A stretch of DNA of 64,000 nucleotides, taken from positions 157,500-221,499 of the forward strand of contig CAKUGY010000001.1 in assembly GCA_934654835.1 (NCBI GenBank), given 5' to 3'. A model generated the notes under the pieces. That model searched no databases. It saw nothing but the letters and a program-made list of their open reading frames with translations, and was not told the DNA's origin. Shown piece after piece: positions 17,467 to 26,726 of the stretch. The number at the start of each line of letters is the position of its first letter. The first letter of the stretch is position 1. The stretch is from an uncultured Collinsella sp. (lineage in GTDB: Bacteria > Actinomycetota > Coriobacteriia > Coriobacteriales > Coriobacteriaceae). Both the position numbers and the translations under genes were made by a program.

Positions 17467-18389
17467 AGTTCCACCCGCATGATGCGCCGGATGACCACCA
17501 GGGCAACGGCGTTAAGGGCAAGGCCCAGCACCACGGCACCGGCACCCGCCGGCGTTGCAAGGCCGCGACGAAAGTCAGCCGAAAGCAGGGCCAGCACCGC
17601 GCACATACCCGCCGGCATCGCCGAGACCATATGTGCCGACATGCGCGCCTGTGACGTCTTAACATCCAGGCGGCGCTTGAGCTCAATGCGCTCCCCCACC
17701 ATGCTCGACGCCTCGGACAGCAGGTCGGCGAGCGGGGCGCCGGTTCGCTGCGACACCTTGAGCGCCAAGGCGACAAGCGAAAGACCGGGGGCATCGATGC
17801 GAACGAGCAGGTCGTCCAGCGCATCGGTCGCCGAGATGCCGCAGTCAATCGCCGCCGCCACGCGCAAAAACTCGGTATGCACCGGCTCTTGCGCGTGAGC
17901 TCCCACAAACCTCATGCCCTGGGCCAGCGAATGACCCGAGGCGAGCGACATGGAGAGCGCCATAAAGGCCTCGGGCATGGCCTCTTCCACATCGTGTTGC
18001 TCGCGGCGGCGGTCGAAGGTATCGCGAGCGGCGCCCACGCCAAACGGCGCAACGAGCCCCAAGACAAAGCCAATGGGCGACAACGACACAACGGCCAGCA
18101 AAACGCTGCAGGCACCGCTCGACAACAGCAGAAATGCCAGACGAGCCGTATTATCCTCGATAGCGAGGCCAAGTCGATCTACGGGGACCAGCGACGCCCA
18201 CGAACGGGCAATTTTTGCCAGCAGATCGTTTTCCACCAGCTCACGCGGCAGCTTCTCCGCCGTCGATTCGAGCGTCTGGCGCGCCAGCTCCGCCGGCGGC
18301 ACCCGCGGCACACGAGGTTCCGCCCCGCACGCCGTCGCGACCGAAAGCCCCGCCAAACCCCCTACGACGAGGGGCACAACGATCTCCAT
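17463..18389 (-). CDS. tadB: TadB-like inner-membrane platform protein
   Basis: A 308-residue GspF-domain membrane protein with helices at the N-terminus, around 85-120 and near the C-terminus. The cytoplasmic domain shows AMPEAFMALSMSLASGHSLAQGM, the typical TadB pattern. It is the partner of TadC. Its start overlaps the end of tadA by 28 bp. Confidence 0.9.
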   Translation of the reverse strand: MEIVVPLVVGGLAGLSVATACGAEPRVPRVPPAELARQTLESTAEKLPRELVENDLLAKIARSWASLVPVDRLGLAIEDNTARLAFLLLSSGACSVLLAVVSLSPIGFVLGLVAPFGVGAARDTFDRRREQHDVEEAMPEAFMALSMSLASGHSLAQGMRFVGAHAQEPVHTEFLRVAAAIDCGISATDALDDLLVRIDAPGLSLVALALKVSQRTGAPLADLLSEASSMVGERIELKRRLDVKTSQARMSAHMVSAMPAGMCAVLALLSADFRRGLATPAGAGAVVLGLALNAVALVVIRRIMRVEL

Positions 18390-19690
18390 TCGTCCACCTC
18401 CTCCTGCGTGAGCACACCCGAGCGCAGACCCTCGGCGATAAACGGCGGCTCGCGGTCGAGCGTCCAGGTGCGTTCGGCGGCATCGAAGGTCACGTAGCGC
18501 TCGAGCTCCACACCGCCCGACGCGCCGCGGTGAACCCCCGAATATGAGGACACAAAACGCCTGCCATCTGCATGGCGCTCGGACATCACAATGCCGTCGA
18601 GCGCCATGGCGATCTGCTCTTCGATAAGCTCACTCGGCAAATCGATGCCGTAGCGAGCGAGCAGCGTCAGACGCACCACGGTCTCCTGCTCGGTGCCCGC
18701 ATGGAGCGTGGTAAGCGACCCATCGTGGCCCGTATTCATGGCCTGCAGCATGTCGCAGCACTCGGCGCCGCGCACCTCGCCCACGACGATGCGGTCGGGG
18801 CGCATACGCAGGGCATTGGTTACCAGATCGCGAATCGTCACCGCGCCCTCGCCCTCGATTGACGCCTCACGCGCCTCCAGACGAACTACGTGGGGGTGAT
18901 GCGCAAACTTGAGCTCGGCGGAATCCTCGATCGTCACGATGCGCTCGCCGGTGGAAATCTCGCACGACAGTGCGTTGAGCAGCGTGGTCTTGCCCGAGCC
19001 CGTGCCTCCCGCAACCGCCAGGTCCTGCCGCAACGACACCGCGCACGACAGCAGCTGCGCATACCAAAGCGGCAGCGACCCCAGCCCCACGAGCTCATCC
19101 AGCGAGCAGATGCGGTCGGAGAACTTGCGGATGGTCAGGATTGGCCCGTCGATCGCCACAGGCGGAATCACCGCGTTGACGCGATAGCCCGTCTTGAGGC
19201 GGGCGTTGACGATGGGGCTGCGCTCGTCGATACGACGGCCGAGCGGCGAGATGATGCGGTCGATCAGCACGCGAATCTGCTCGTCGTCCTCAAACGCATG
19301 CTCGATGGGATACAAAACGCCGCCGCGCTCAAAGAAGGCCGAGCGGCAGCCGTTGATCATGATTTCAGTAACGGTGTCGTCCTCGATGAGCGGCTGCAGC
19401 GGGCCTAGACCCACCACGTCATCTAGGATCTCGTCGATGATGGTCTCGCGTTCGGGCGTCGCCAGGTCAGTCGGCTCCTCCACGTTGAGCGCCGCCTCCA
19501 CCGCCGGTCGCAGTTCTGAGCGTGCAAGCGCCGGATCGATGTAGGCGCTGATGCGCGCCACCTCGTCGTAGCCCATGCGGTCCATCACCGCGCGCTTGGT
19601 GCGACGTTTAACGGCGCGGCGGCGCCCCGCATCGACGGGGGCAGCCGCGGCGGCCGCACCGGCAGCCTTAATCCTCGTTTGCAAACTCAT
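18362..19690 (-). CDS. tadA: TadA/CpaF secretion ATPase
   Basis: A 442-residue hexameric type II/IV secretion ATPase that powers pilus assembly. Walker A is GGTGSGKTT (residues 228-236). The Asp box (TIEDSAEL), Walker B region (RIVVGEVRG) and His box (GHDGSLTTLHAG) follow in family order. The N-terminus has an Ala-rich and Arg-rich linker. It overlaps tadZ by 4 bp (ATGA). Confidence 0.95.
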   Translation of the reverse strand: MSLQTRIKAAGAAAAAAPVDAGRRRAVKRRTKRAVMDRMGYDEVARISAYIDPALARSELRPAVEAALNVEEPTDLATPERETIIDEILDDVVGLGPLQPLIEDDTVTEIMINGCRSAFFERGGVLYPIEHAFEDDEQIRVLIDRIISPLGRRIDERSPIVNARLKTGYRVNAVIPPVAIDGPILTIRKFSDRICSLDELVGLGSLPLWYAQLLSCAVSLRQDLAVAGGTGSGKTTLLNALSCEISTGERIVTIEDSAELKFAHHPHVVRLEAREASIEGEGAVTIRDLVTNALRMRPDRIVVGEVRGAECCDMLQAMNTGHDGSLTTLHAGTEQETVVRLTLLARYGIDLPSELIEEQIAMALDGIVMSERHADGRRFVSSYSGVHRGASGGVELERYVTFDAAERTWTLDREPPFIAEGLRSGVLTQEEVDEWRSLCPSS

Positions 19691-21330
19691 CGTGGATCAC
19701 CCTCGCGCGACCAGGGAAGACGGATACGCGGGCGCTCGGTACGCGTCGCGCGGTCGGCGACCATATCGCTCCAGGGACCGACGGCGCAGCCCAGCTCCAC
19801 GAGCATCTCGCGCGTGGCCTCGCGCACGCTGGTCGCGAAGGCGCTCGTCTGGCCCACCGCCTCGTCGGCGCGGCCGAATGCCATGAGCGCGGCCAGGTCC
19901 TGCCCTCCGTCGGCGATGCGAATCTTGGAGCTCAACGCGCAGGCGATCTCAAAGCGCATGGCGACATCCTCGTCGGCACCGCGCGCGCCAAATCGGTTGA
20001 ATACGGCGCTCATGCGCGTGCGCGGCACGCCCACGCGGCTCACCAGCTCGATAACGCGCGCCGCGGACGTCGCAGACGACACCGCCGCATCGCCTACGAC
20101 CAGGCAACGGTCGCTCGCCGCCACCGCGGCGGCCACGGCATCGCCCCAAAAGACCGAGGTGTCGGCAAAGACCACGTCGGATTCGCAGCGCAAAACGTCG
20201 AGCAGCAGCTCCACCGGACGCGCCATGAGTTCGGCCTGTTCGGGCGCGGCGACCGGACCCCAGAGCGTGACGCCCGGGGCAACGCGCATCGAGGCGGCCA
20301 CGATATCCGGCTCGGTGAGGGTGCCCGCAGCCGACGTCTCGATCAGCGTCGCCATATCGTGCGGGGCGTCGGCACCCAACAGGTCGTAAAGGTTTCCAAA
20401 CATCAGGTCCAAGTCGAGCACGGCAGCACGCAGGCCCAGCAGCGACGCCGCATGCGCCATGGCGGCAACGATCGTCGACTTGCCGCAGCCACCCGAACCC
20501 GAGACGGCACAGACGACCGGGGCTCGATGCGACGGGGCAGCGACATCCGCTGACGGCGCGGGGGCGGACGGCGACGGCACAGGCGGCAACGTCCCCGTCT
20601 CCCCCGCTGCAGCCGCACGCTGCGCCCAGACCGGCATGGCAGGCTGTTCGGACTGCAGTGCCGAGGCTGGGGGTTCCACGGTCGTATCGGCGCGTAAATC
20701 GTCGTCCCCGACAAGCCCTTCCACCTCGTCGAGCTCGTCGACCAGGCTCACGCCGTGCACATATCCCATATCTTCAGCCGGAACGTCCTCGCCATACGGC
20801 ACCGGCTCTCCGGCATCATCGTATGCAAGGGGATCCCGGGGACGCCGACCATGCTCGGCTTCCGCTTTTCCATAATCATCAACACGCGGGCCTCTTGTAG
20901 CGCGAGGCGCCCCGGGTTCCCTATCAACAAAAGCATCGGGCTCAATCGCCATGCACCGGTTAGAATCAACCGTTCCCTCGCCCGCGCACCCGTTGCCGCA
21001 TATGCTGCGCGCAGCGATAACCTCGGTCGCCCCCGCGCGAAACAGCCCCTCGATATCCGCAGGGTCGAGCGCCTCTATCAGTACGACCACGCGGCTCACA
21101 CGGCCCTCGGCCGTCAGGCGCGCAACGGTCTTTCGCACGTCTTCGGCATCGAACAGCGATGCCGCGATGATAGCCGCCCCGCGGCGCGACGGAAACGCCC
21201 GCGCCATGGATACCAGCCCGTCCAGGTCGCCAACGCGAAGCACCTGCGCGCCCGCATCGCGGCCCTCGACTTCCTGCTGCAGCAGCCCGTAATCGCCGCA
21301 CGCGCAGCACGCAAGCCAGATCGCCTTCAT
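19687..21330 (-). CDS. tadZ: TadZ/CpaE-like ParA-family localisation ATPase
   Basis: A 547-residue protein: an N-terminal receiver-like domain (about 1-110), a long acidic and proline-rich linker (about 120-270), and a MinD/ParA ATPase domain with a deviant Walker A GSGGCGKST (278-286). Homologues place the Tad machine at cell poles. The ATG at 21330 overlaps the cpaB stop by 1 bp and gives a sensible MKAIWLACC start, whereas the longer in-frame start runs into cpaB. The long linker is unusual. Confidence 0.9.
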   Translation of the reverse strand: MKAIWLACCACGDYGLLQQEVEGRDAGAQVLRVGDLDGLVSMARAFPSRRGAAIIAASLFDAEDVRKTVARLTAEGRVSRVVVLIEALDPADIEGLFRAGATEVIAARSICGNGCAGEGTVDSNRCMAIEPDAFVDREPGAPRATRGPRVDDYGKAEAEHGRRPRDPLAYDDAGEPVPYGEDVPAEDMGYVHGVSLVDELDEVEGLVGDDDLRADTTVEPPASALQSEQPAMPVWAQRAAAAGETGTLPPVPSPSAPAPSADVAAPSHRAPVVCAVSGSGGCGKSTIVAAMAHAASLLGLRAAVLDLDLMFGNLYDLLGADAPHDMATLIETSAAGTLTEPDIVAASMRVAPGVTLWGPVAAPEQAELMARPVELLLDVLRCESDVVFADTSVFWGDAVAAAVAASDRCLVVGDAAVSSATSAARVIELVSRVGVPRTRMSAVFNRFGARGADEDVAMRFEIACALSSKIRIADGGQDLAALMAFGRADEAVGQTSAFATSVREATREMLVELGCAVGPWSDMVADRATRTERPRIRLPWSREGDPR

Positions 21331-21989
21331 CACTCGTCGCCTCCGCTCTTTTTGCCGCGTGCCGTGGCGGGAATCGTCAAACTGACCGTCCCCTTGCCCG
21401 AGGCTCCCAGCAATTCCTTGACATCTTCGGGGTCGGCTGCCAGCGTCACCCATTCGATCTTGCCTTCGCGCGTGGCGCCGGCCTCTTCGCTGGTATCGAT
21501 CACACGCGCACCGCACAGCCGGTCGGTCACACCGTCTTTTTGCACGTACACGTCCACATAGCTGCCCACGCCCGTGGCGCCGCCGACCGAGTGCTCGGCA
21601 TCGACCGCCACCGAAACGGCAACCTTGCCCTTAGGCACCTCGAGCTTGTGGCTCTCGGCCTTGGTGTAGACATTGCAGATCACGGCGTTTTTGGGAATGC
21701 GCGAGGTCGTCACGTCGCCGCGCACCTGACGCAGCTCGGTCGCCGCATCACGCGGCAACAAGCTCGCCAGCCATTCCTGGGTTATGACATTGGTCTCGTC
21801 GAGGGTCTCGCCCGCATCGATATCGCGCGCCGCGACACACACCTCAACGCGGTCGCCGCCATATTTTGCCAAGGTCTCGGCCTGGGCTTGCTCGGCTTGC
21901 GAGCGGATCGAAGAGCCGTAGACCATGCAGAGCGCCGCGGCAAGCACGCCCGCGACCAGACTGATGGCGATGCGCTTGCTCTTGTTCAC
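21330..21989 (-). CDS. cpaB: CpaB/RcpC-like SAF-domain protein
   Basis: A 219-residue protein with an N-terminal membrane anchor (about 8-28) and an SAF domain (EVCVAARDIDAGETLDETNV). In diderms CpaB/RcpC modulates the secretin. This monoderm-type locus has no secretin, so it probably acts on the outer face of the membrane or wall. The GTG at 21989 is preferred (GAGAGGAG upstream). It is the first gene of the Tad operon. Confidence 0.88.
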   Translation of the reverse strand: MNKSKRIAISLVAGVLAAALCMVYGSSIRSQAEQAQAETLAKYGGDRVEVCVAARDIDAGETLDETNVITQEWLASLLPRDAATELRQVRGDVTTSRIPKNAVICNVYTKAESHKLEVPKGKVAVSVAVDAEHSVGGATGVGSYVDVYVQKDGVTDRLCGARVIDTSEEAGATREGKIEWVTLAADPEDVKELLGASGKGTVSLTIPATARGKKSGGDE

Positions 21990-22100
21990 GGCCGCTCCTC
22001 TCATGGCGGTGCCGGGCAAATGCCCGTACCACCATTGTCTGGGCGACCAGGGCGCAAAGCGACGCGACCGCGATCTTGGTTTTGAGTGTCAAACCAATTA

Positions 22101-22150
22101 CCGACCAAAAGCTGACCGGCCCGTCAAGTTCGTGGCAAGGTTTTGGTCAG
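22101..22150. promoter_or_regulatory. Inverted GACCAAAA/TTTTGGTC motif upstream of the Tad operon
   Basis: GACCAAAAGCTGACC at 22103-22117 and TTTTGGTCAG at 22141-22150 form an inverted repeat spanning about 47 bp, roughly 115-160 bp upstream of cpaB. Similar wording (TTTTGGCAAGGTT, GACCAAAAGTTGACC) recurs at 53288-53327. A regulatory role is inferred. Confidence 0.4.
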
Positions 22151-22189
22151 CACGTCGGCAAACTGCACGCTTCAAAGCGTTTCGACAGC

Positions 22190-22222
22190 AAAAAGCCGCC
22201 TCCCACGCAGTTGGGAGACGGC
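22190..22222 (-). terminator. Intrinsic terminator after rsgA
   Basis: A GCCGTCTCCCAA-CTGC-GTGGGAGGCGGC hairpin on the minus strand is followed by TTTTT, just downstream of the rsgA stop. Confidence 0.85.
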
Positions 22223-22240
22223 CGTCATAGGAAAATTCAA

Positions 22241-23425
22241 TTACAGATGAACATCGGGGTCGAGCATTTGAGCACTCACACGCATGGATGACGCCAAGTT
22301 TTGGAACGTCTCCAGGCGCAGGCTGTCGATCTGCCCGGCGTCCTCGGCCTCGCGAACGGCGCAACCCGGCTCGTGGGTGTGCGTGCAATCGCCAAACCGG
22401 CACGCACGCGACGCCTCAACGATCTCGGGGAAGGCGCGCGCCAGACCCCGCTCATGGCCCACAAGCGGCAGGCTGCGCAGGCCCGGGGCATCGGCGATTA
22501 CGCCGGCGTCGCCCGGCAGCGCCACCATCACGCGCGCGACCGTGGTGTGGCGGCCCTGGTCATCGCGCTCGCGCACACCGCCGGTGGCCAGCGCATCGTG
22601 GCCCAGCAGCGCATTGAGCAGCGTCGACTTGCCGGCACCCGACTCGCCCAAGATCATGGCGCAGCTCCCGGCGGGCACGCAGGCGCGCACCTCGTCCAGG
22701 CCGAGGCCCTCGGCAGAAGACGTCACAATCACGCGCACATCCGGACCCACCAAGCGATGCACGCGGTCCAAGTCGCGCTCCAGCTCGTCAGCCTCGCAGC
22801 GATCTGCCTTGGTGAGCACCACCACCGGCTCGGCATCGCAATCGAGCGCCAACACCAGCGAGCGCGCCACACGATCGAGCAGCACCTCGCCGGCGCCGAG
22901 CGCCTGCACGATCAGCACGCTGTCCACGTTGGAGCAGAGTACCTGACGCTCGCCGCGGGCACGACCACGCCAACGCTCAAAGCTCGTGCGGCGCGGCAGC
23001 ACGCATTCGATCACGCCCATGTCATGCCCGGGAGCGCGACGCACCGCCACGCGATCGCCCACGGCTGGCAGCAGGACCTCGTCCTCGCCACGCGACTTGG
23101 CAAACCCTACGGCATGCTCGGCGCGGAAGGTGTCGTCGGCGGTCGCCACCAGCGGAAAACCGCGGTCCAGGCGCACCACGGCGCCAAGCTGCATCTGCTC
23201 GGGCTCCTCGGCCTGAGCGCAAAAGTCATCGAAGGCAGCCTGCTGAGTCGCATCGACCGGCAGGTCATCGAACGCCGGAACATCCTGCAGCGCATCGAGC
23301 CCCGGCACACTCGCCAGCAACTCCTCGGCAGATGCAGGCGCTTCGGTCGCAAGCTTCCGACGACGATCACGCTTAGCTCGCGCCCCCGTCGTCTTTTTCT
23401 TCGCCTTAGCCTTAGCCTTGCCCAC
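22241..23425 (-). CDS. rsgA: Ribosome small-subunit biogenesis GTPase RsgA
   Basis: A 394-residue circularly permuted GTPase that checks late 30S maturation. The G4 motif TKAD precedes G1 GESGAGKST and G3 DAPG, the order typical of RsgA. An OB-fold lies at about 80-150, and a C-terminal zinc site is visible as CRFGDCTHTHEPGC. The N-terminus carries a basic KAKAKKK tract and a low-complexity extension. The GTG at 23425 has GGGAGG upstream and replaces a longer, less likely start. Confidence 0.95.
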   Translation of the reverse strand: MGKAKAKAKKKTTGARAKRDRRRKLATEAPASAEELLASVPGLDALQDVPAFDDLPVDATQQAAFDDFCAQAEEPEQMQLGAVVRLDRGFPLVATADDTFRAEHAVGFAKSRGEDEVLLPAVGDRVAVRRAPGHDMGVIECVLPRRTSFERWRGRARGERQVLCSNVDSVLIVQALGAGEVLLDRVARSLVLALDCDAEPVVVLTKADRCEADELERDLDRVHRLVGPDVRVIVTSSAEGLGLDEVRACVPAGSCAMILGESGAGKSTLLNALLGHDALATGGVRERDDQGRHTTVARVMVALPGDAGVIADAPGLRSLPLVGHERGLARAFPEIVEASRACRFGDCTHTHEPGCAVREAEDAGQIDSLRLETFQNLASSMRVSAQMLDPDVHL

Positions 23426-23472
23426 AAACGCCTCCCAGCACACAAATACACAACTGAGCAGGTATTTTACCC

Positions 23473-23508
23473 ACAAAAAAGAGTCGGTCGAGCAAATGCT
23501 CGACCGAC
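23473..23508 (-). terminator. Intrinsic terminator downstream of the P-type ATPase
   Basis: GAGTCGGTCGAGCA-TTTGC-type 13-bp stem on the minus strand followed by TTTTTTG. Confidence 0.8.
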
Positions 23509-23552
23509 TCACACACTTTCCCTCAGCTTATGGTCCCGAGAGGTTATCCGAA

Positions 23553-23643
23553 GGCCCGCCCGCCGGGAGGGATTTCTTCTGAGCGATTCCGCAGCGCGAA
23601 GCGCGAGGACCAGCGAAGAAGAAACCCCGCAGGCGGTCGGGCC
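23553..23643. repeat. 91-bp imperfect palindrome
   Basis: Arms of about 27 bp (GGCCCGCCCGCC...TTTCTTCT and its near-complement ending GGTCGGGCC) flank a 36-bp core with a smaller palindrome (GCGCGAAGCGC). It lies between the ATPase stop and its terminator. It looks like a REP-type extragenic repeat; no gene is seen. Confidence 0.6.
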
Positions 23644-23666
23644 GGTGGGAAGGATGGCCTTTCGAC

Positions 23667-26348
23667 CTACTCTTTCTCCACCGCGCGCATGATCGCCTTG
23701 TAAATCTCCATCAGCGGAATGATCAGGAAGGCCAGGCCCAGCGCGGCGATAACGCCCTTAAGCTCAAGCGTCACGGGACCAAAGAACATCTCGGCAAGCG
23801 TCGGCTGCACGGTCACGATCACCGTCAGCACCAGCGCCAGCGCGGCCGAAGCCCACAGCCATTTGTTCTGCTTCTTCATGGTGAACAGCGACGCGCGGCG
23901 GCTGCGCATGTTGAAGCAGTGGAAGATCTCGACCATGTTGAGCGTGATGAAGGCCATCATCACGCCTTCCTCGTCGGCGTTGCCGGCGATCATATCGGAG
24001 ATGTGGATGTAGCCCATGTCAAAGTACACGCCCACAAAGAAGCTCGCCAGCACCAGCACGGTGATGATCAGGCCCTGGACCACGCAGTCAAGACCCATGT
24101 TGCCGGCAAAGACGCCGTCCTTGGCCTTACGCGGCTTGCGCTTCATGATGTCGCCTTCGGCGTCCTCCATGCCTAACGCGAGCGCGGGGAAGCAGTCGGT
24201 GACCAGGTTCACCCACAGCAGCTGCACCGGCTGGAAGATGGTAAAGCCGATGAGTGTGGCGATGAACACCGAGAAGACCTCGGCAAGGTTGGCCGAAAGC
24301 AGGAACTGGATGACCTTGCGGATGTTGTCGTAGATGCGACGGCCCTCTTCGCAGGCACCGATGATGGTGGCGAAGTTGTCGTCGGCGAGCACCATGTCGG
24401 CGACGTTCTTGGTGACGTCGGTGCCGGTGATGCCCATACCGACGCCGATGTCGGCGCGTTTGATGGACGGGGCATCGTTGACGCCGTCGCCCGTCATGGC
24501 CACGATCTGGTCGCGCGACTTCCAGGCCTCGACGATGCGGGTTTTGTGCTCGGGCTGGACGCGGGCGTACACGCCGTAGTCCTCGATATGCGCGTCGAGT
24601 TCCTCGTCGCTCATGCGGTCGAGGTCGGCACCGGTGATGGCCTGGCTGCGGTCGGTGACGATACCCAGCTGCTTGGCGATAGCCACGGCGGTGTCGATGT
24701 GATCGCCCGTGATCATGACGGTGCGGATACCGGCGTCGTGCGCCTCGCGGATGGCATCGGCGACCTCGGGACGGACCGGGTCGATCATGCCGGACAGGCC
24801 GCAGAAGACCAAGTCGTGCTCGAGCGCGGCAGGGCTGCAGTCGGCCGGGACCTCGGTGTAGGTGCGGCTCGCCAGCGCCAGCACGCGCAGGGCCTCGTCG
24901 GCCATGGCCTTGTTGGCCGCCACGAGCTCGACACGACGGTCCTCGGTCAGCGGGACGACCTTGTCGCCCTCGTAGATGTGGGTGCACAGGCCGATCACCA
25001 CGTCGGGCGCGCCCTTGGTGTACTGCTCGTACTCACCGTCCAGGGTCTCGACGACCACGGACATCATCTTGCGGCCGGAGTCGAACGGGGCCTCGCCCAC
25101 GCGCGGGTGCTCGGCGGTCAGGCCGGTAAGGCCAGCATTGCCGGCGTCGTTGACAAGCGCGCACTCGGTCGGCTCACCCACGGCCTCGCCCAGCTCCTCG
25201 TCCCACTGGGCGTCGGAGCACAGCGCCATGCCGGCCAGGAACTTCTCCTTGGGCGCGGCGAGCTCGTGCTTGACGACGGTCATCTTGTTCTGGGTAAGGG
25301 TGCCGGTCTTGTCGGAGCAGATGGTCTGCGTGCAGCCAAGGGTCTCGACGGCGGAAAGCTTGCGGATAATTGCCTGGCGCTTGGCCATCTTGGTCACGCC
25401 GAGCGAAAGCACGATGGTCACGACGGCGACCAGGCCCTCGGGGATGGCGGCGACGGCGAGCGAGACGGCGACCATAAAGGTGTCGAGCAGGGCGGTCGGG
25501 TCGGTGAGGACATTGCCCACGCCGTGACGCAGGATGTCAACGCCAAAGATCACGACGCAGATGACGATCACCATGATGGTGAGGATACGGCTGAGCTCGG
25601 CAAGCTTAACCTGCAGCGGCGTGAGTTCTTCCTTGGCCTCGGCCAGAGCGCCGGCGATCTTGCCCATCTCGGTGTTCATGCCGGTACCGACCACGACAGC
25701 GCGGCCGCGGCCGTACACCACGGTGGAACCCATGTAGCACATGTTCTTGCGGTCGCCGAGCGGCACGTCGTCGGTGCCCGCGGCAAGCTCGATCACGTTG
25801 GCATGCTTCTCCACGGGCACGGACTCGCCGGTGAGCGCGGCCTCTTCGATCTTCATCGTGGCGCTCTCGAGCACGCGGCAGTCGGCCGGGACGGAGTCGC
25901 CCGCCTCGAGCATGATCACGTCGCCGGGCACGAGCTCGGCACTCGGCAGGTGCACGAGTTTGCCGTCGCGCAAAACCTTGGACTGCGCCGCGCTCATCTC
26001 CTGCAGGGCCTCGAGGGCCTCCTCGCTCTTGGCCTCCTGGACCACGCCCAGCACCGAGTTGACGATAACGACGAACATGATGATGGCGACATCGGCAAAG
26101 TCGGGCTCGCCCTTGACCAGGCCCGTGAGTGCACTGATGACGGCGGCAACGATCAGCATGATGACCATGGGGTCGGCCATCTGCTCAAAGAAGCGCTTCC
26201 ACAACGGCGTCTTCTCGGCTTCCTCGAGCTTGTTAGGGCCTGTCTTGGCGAGGCGCGACGACGCCTCGTCATTGCTCAAGCCGAGGTTCTCATCGACACC
26301 TTGGTCGCTGAGTACCTCCGCCGCGGCGGACAGGTATTCCTTTTGCAT
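23667..26348 (-). CDS. P2A-type cation-transporting ATPase (Ca2+-ATPase-like)
   Basis: An 893-residue P-type ATPase that pumps a cation, probably Ca2+, out of the cytoplasm. It has the TGES actuator motif (174-177), the PEGL ion-site helix (303-306), the phosphorylation motif DKTGT (Asp346), MITGDH and the hinge TGDGVNDAPS, plus ten membrane segments in the usual order. The C-terminal region contains NLVTDCFPALALGME, as in SERCA and PMR-type pumps. AGGAGGGG precedes the ATG but is locked in a leader hairpin (26359-26412). Confidence 0.94.
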   Translation of the reverse strand: MQKEYLSAAAEVLSDQGVDENLGLSNDEASSRLAKTGPNKLEEAEKTPLWKRFFEQMADPMVIMLIVAAVISALTGLVKGEPDFADVAIIMFVVIVNSVLGVVQEAKSEEALEALQEMSAAQSKVLRDGKLVHLPSAELVPGDVIMLEAGDSVPADCRVLESATMKIEEAALTGESVPVEKHANVIELAAGTDDVPLGDRKNMCYMGSTVVYGRGRAVVVGTGMNTEMGKIAGALAEAKEELTPLQVKLAELSRILTIMVIVICVVIFGVDILRHGVGNVLTDPTALLDTFMVAVSLAVAAIPEGLVAVVTIVLSLGVTKMAKRQAIIRKLSAVETLGCTQTICSDKTGTLTQNKMTVVKHELAAPKEKFLAGMALCSDAQWDEELGEAVGEPTECALVNDAGNAGLTGLTAEHPRVGEAPFDSGRKMMSVVVETLDGEYEQYTKGAPDVVIGLCTHIYEGDKVVPLTEDRRVELVAANKAMADEALRVLALASRTYTEVPADCSPAALEHDLVFCGLSGMIDPVRPEVADAIREAHDAGIRTVMITGDHIDTAVAIAKQLGIVTDRSQAITGADLDRMSDEELDAHIEDYGVYARVQPEHKTRIVEAWKSRDQIVAMTGDGVNDAPSIKRADIGVGMGITGTDVTKNVADMVLADDNFATIIGACEEGRRIYDNIRKVIQFLLSANLAEVFSVFIATLIGFTIFQPVQLLWVNLVTDCFPALALGMEDAEGDIMKRKPRKAKDGVFAGNMGLDCVVQGLIITVLVLASFFVGVYFDMGYIHISDMIAGNADEEGVMMAFITLNMVEIFHCFNMRSRRASLFTMKKQNKWLWASAALALVLTVIVTVQPTLAEMFFGPVTLELKGVIAALGLAFLIIPLMEIYKAIMRAVEKE

Positions 26349-26358
26349 ATAGAGTCCC

Positions 26359-26412
26359 CTCCTGGGATTCGGGCCACTCAGCAGATTGATGCCCGATCAT
26401 AATTCCCAGGAG
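26359..26412 (-). promoter_or_regulatory. 5'-UTR hairpin that sequesters the ATPase ribosome-binding site
   Basis: On the minus-strand RNA, CTCCTGGGA (26412-26404) pairs with TCCCAGGAG (26367-26359), and inside it TCGGGC (26396-26391) pairs with GCCCGA (26374-26369). The outer 3' arm contains most of the AGGAGGGG ribosome-binding site 9 nt before the ATG. This could be a riboswitch, RNA thermometer or attenuator. It does not match a riboswitch family I can name. Confidence 0.7.
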
Positions 26413-26720
26413 AAGGGCAAGGGCTCATCAAGGCTGCCGTGCTGAGCGGCAGTTGATAGTGGAGCTATGGTACCCCAAAGCGCCGCGTCTAGCCAAAACA
26501 TTCCATTTGGAAATACAGTCCGTGCGCAACGGTGCAGACCGTGTGATGCTCAATGTTGGTAAAACGTTTTTTCTACGGCTCATCGCCTAACTGAAATATC
26601 TCCCAGATAGCAGCGGTAAGACCGCTTGGTAAAAGTTTTTCTTTAGCCTTTTTGGAGTAAAAAATGAACTTCTCAATCGGCGTACGGTCGATTTTTAGGG
26701 GTATTCGGTCAGCAATTCGT
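26413..26720. other. Intergenic region between the ATPase leader and the pyk promoter
   Basis: About 300 bp, more AT-rich than the surroundings. It must hold the ATPase promoter on the minus strand and upstream sequences for pyk on the plus strand. A short open frame (26664-26789, plus) with a GGAG site runs into the pyk start. Nothing else is recognised. Confidence 0.4.
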
Positions 26721-26726
26721 TATAAT
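26721..26726 (+). promoter_or_regulatory. -10 element TATAAT of pyk
   Basis: A consensus TATAAT lies 63 bp upstream of the pyk ATG. The -35 hexamer at 17-bp spacing is poor, so an activator or extended contacts may be involved. Confidence 0.5.

Noticed and set aside
22241..23512. Longer rsgA starting at 23512
   Set aside because: The added residues lie in the ATPase terminator region and the GTG at 23425 has a better ribosome-binding site.
26359..26412. yybP-ykoY (manganese) riboswitch
   Set aside because: The conserved loop sequences of that family are not present; only the genomic context is similar.
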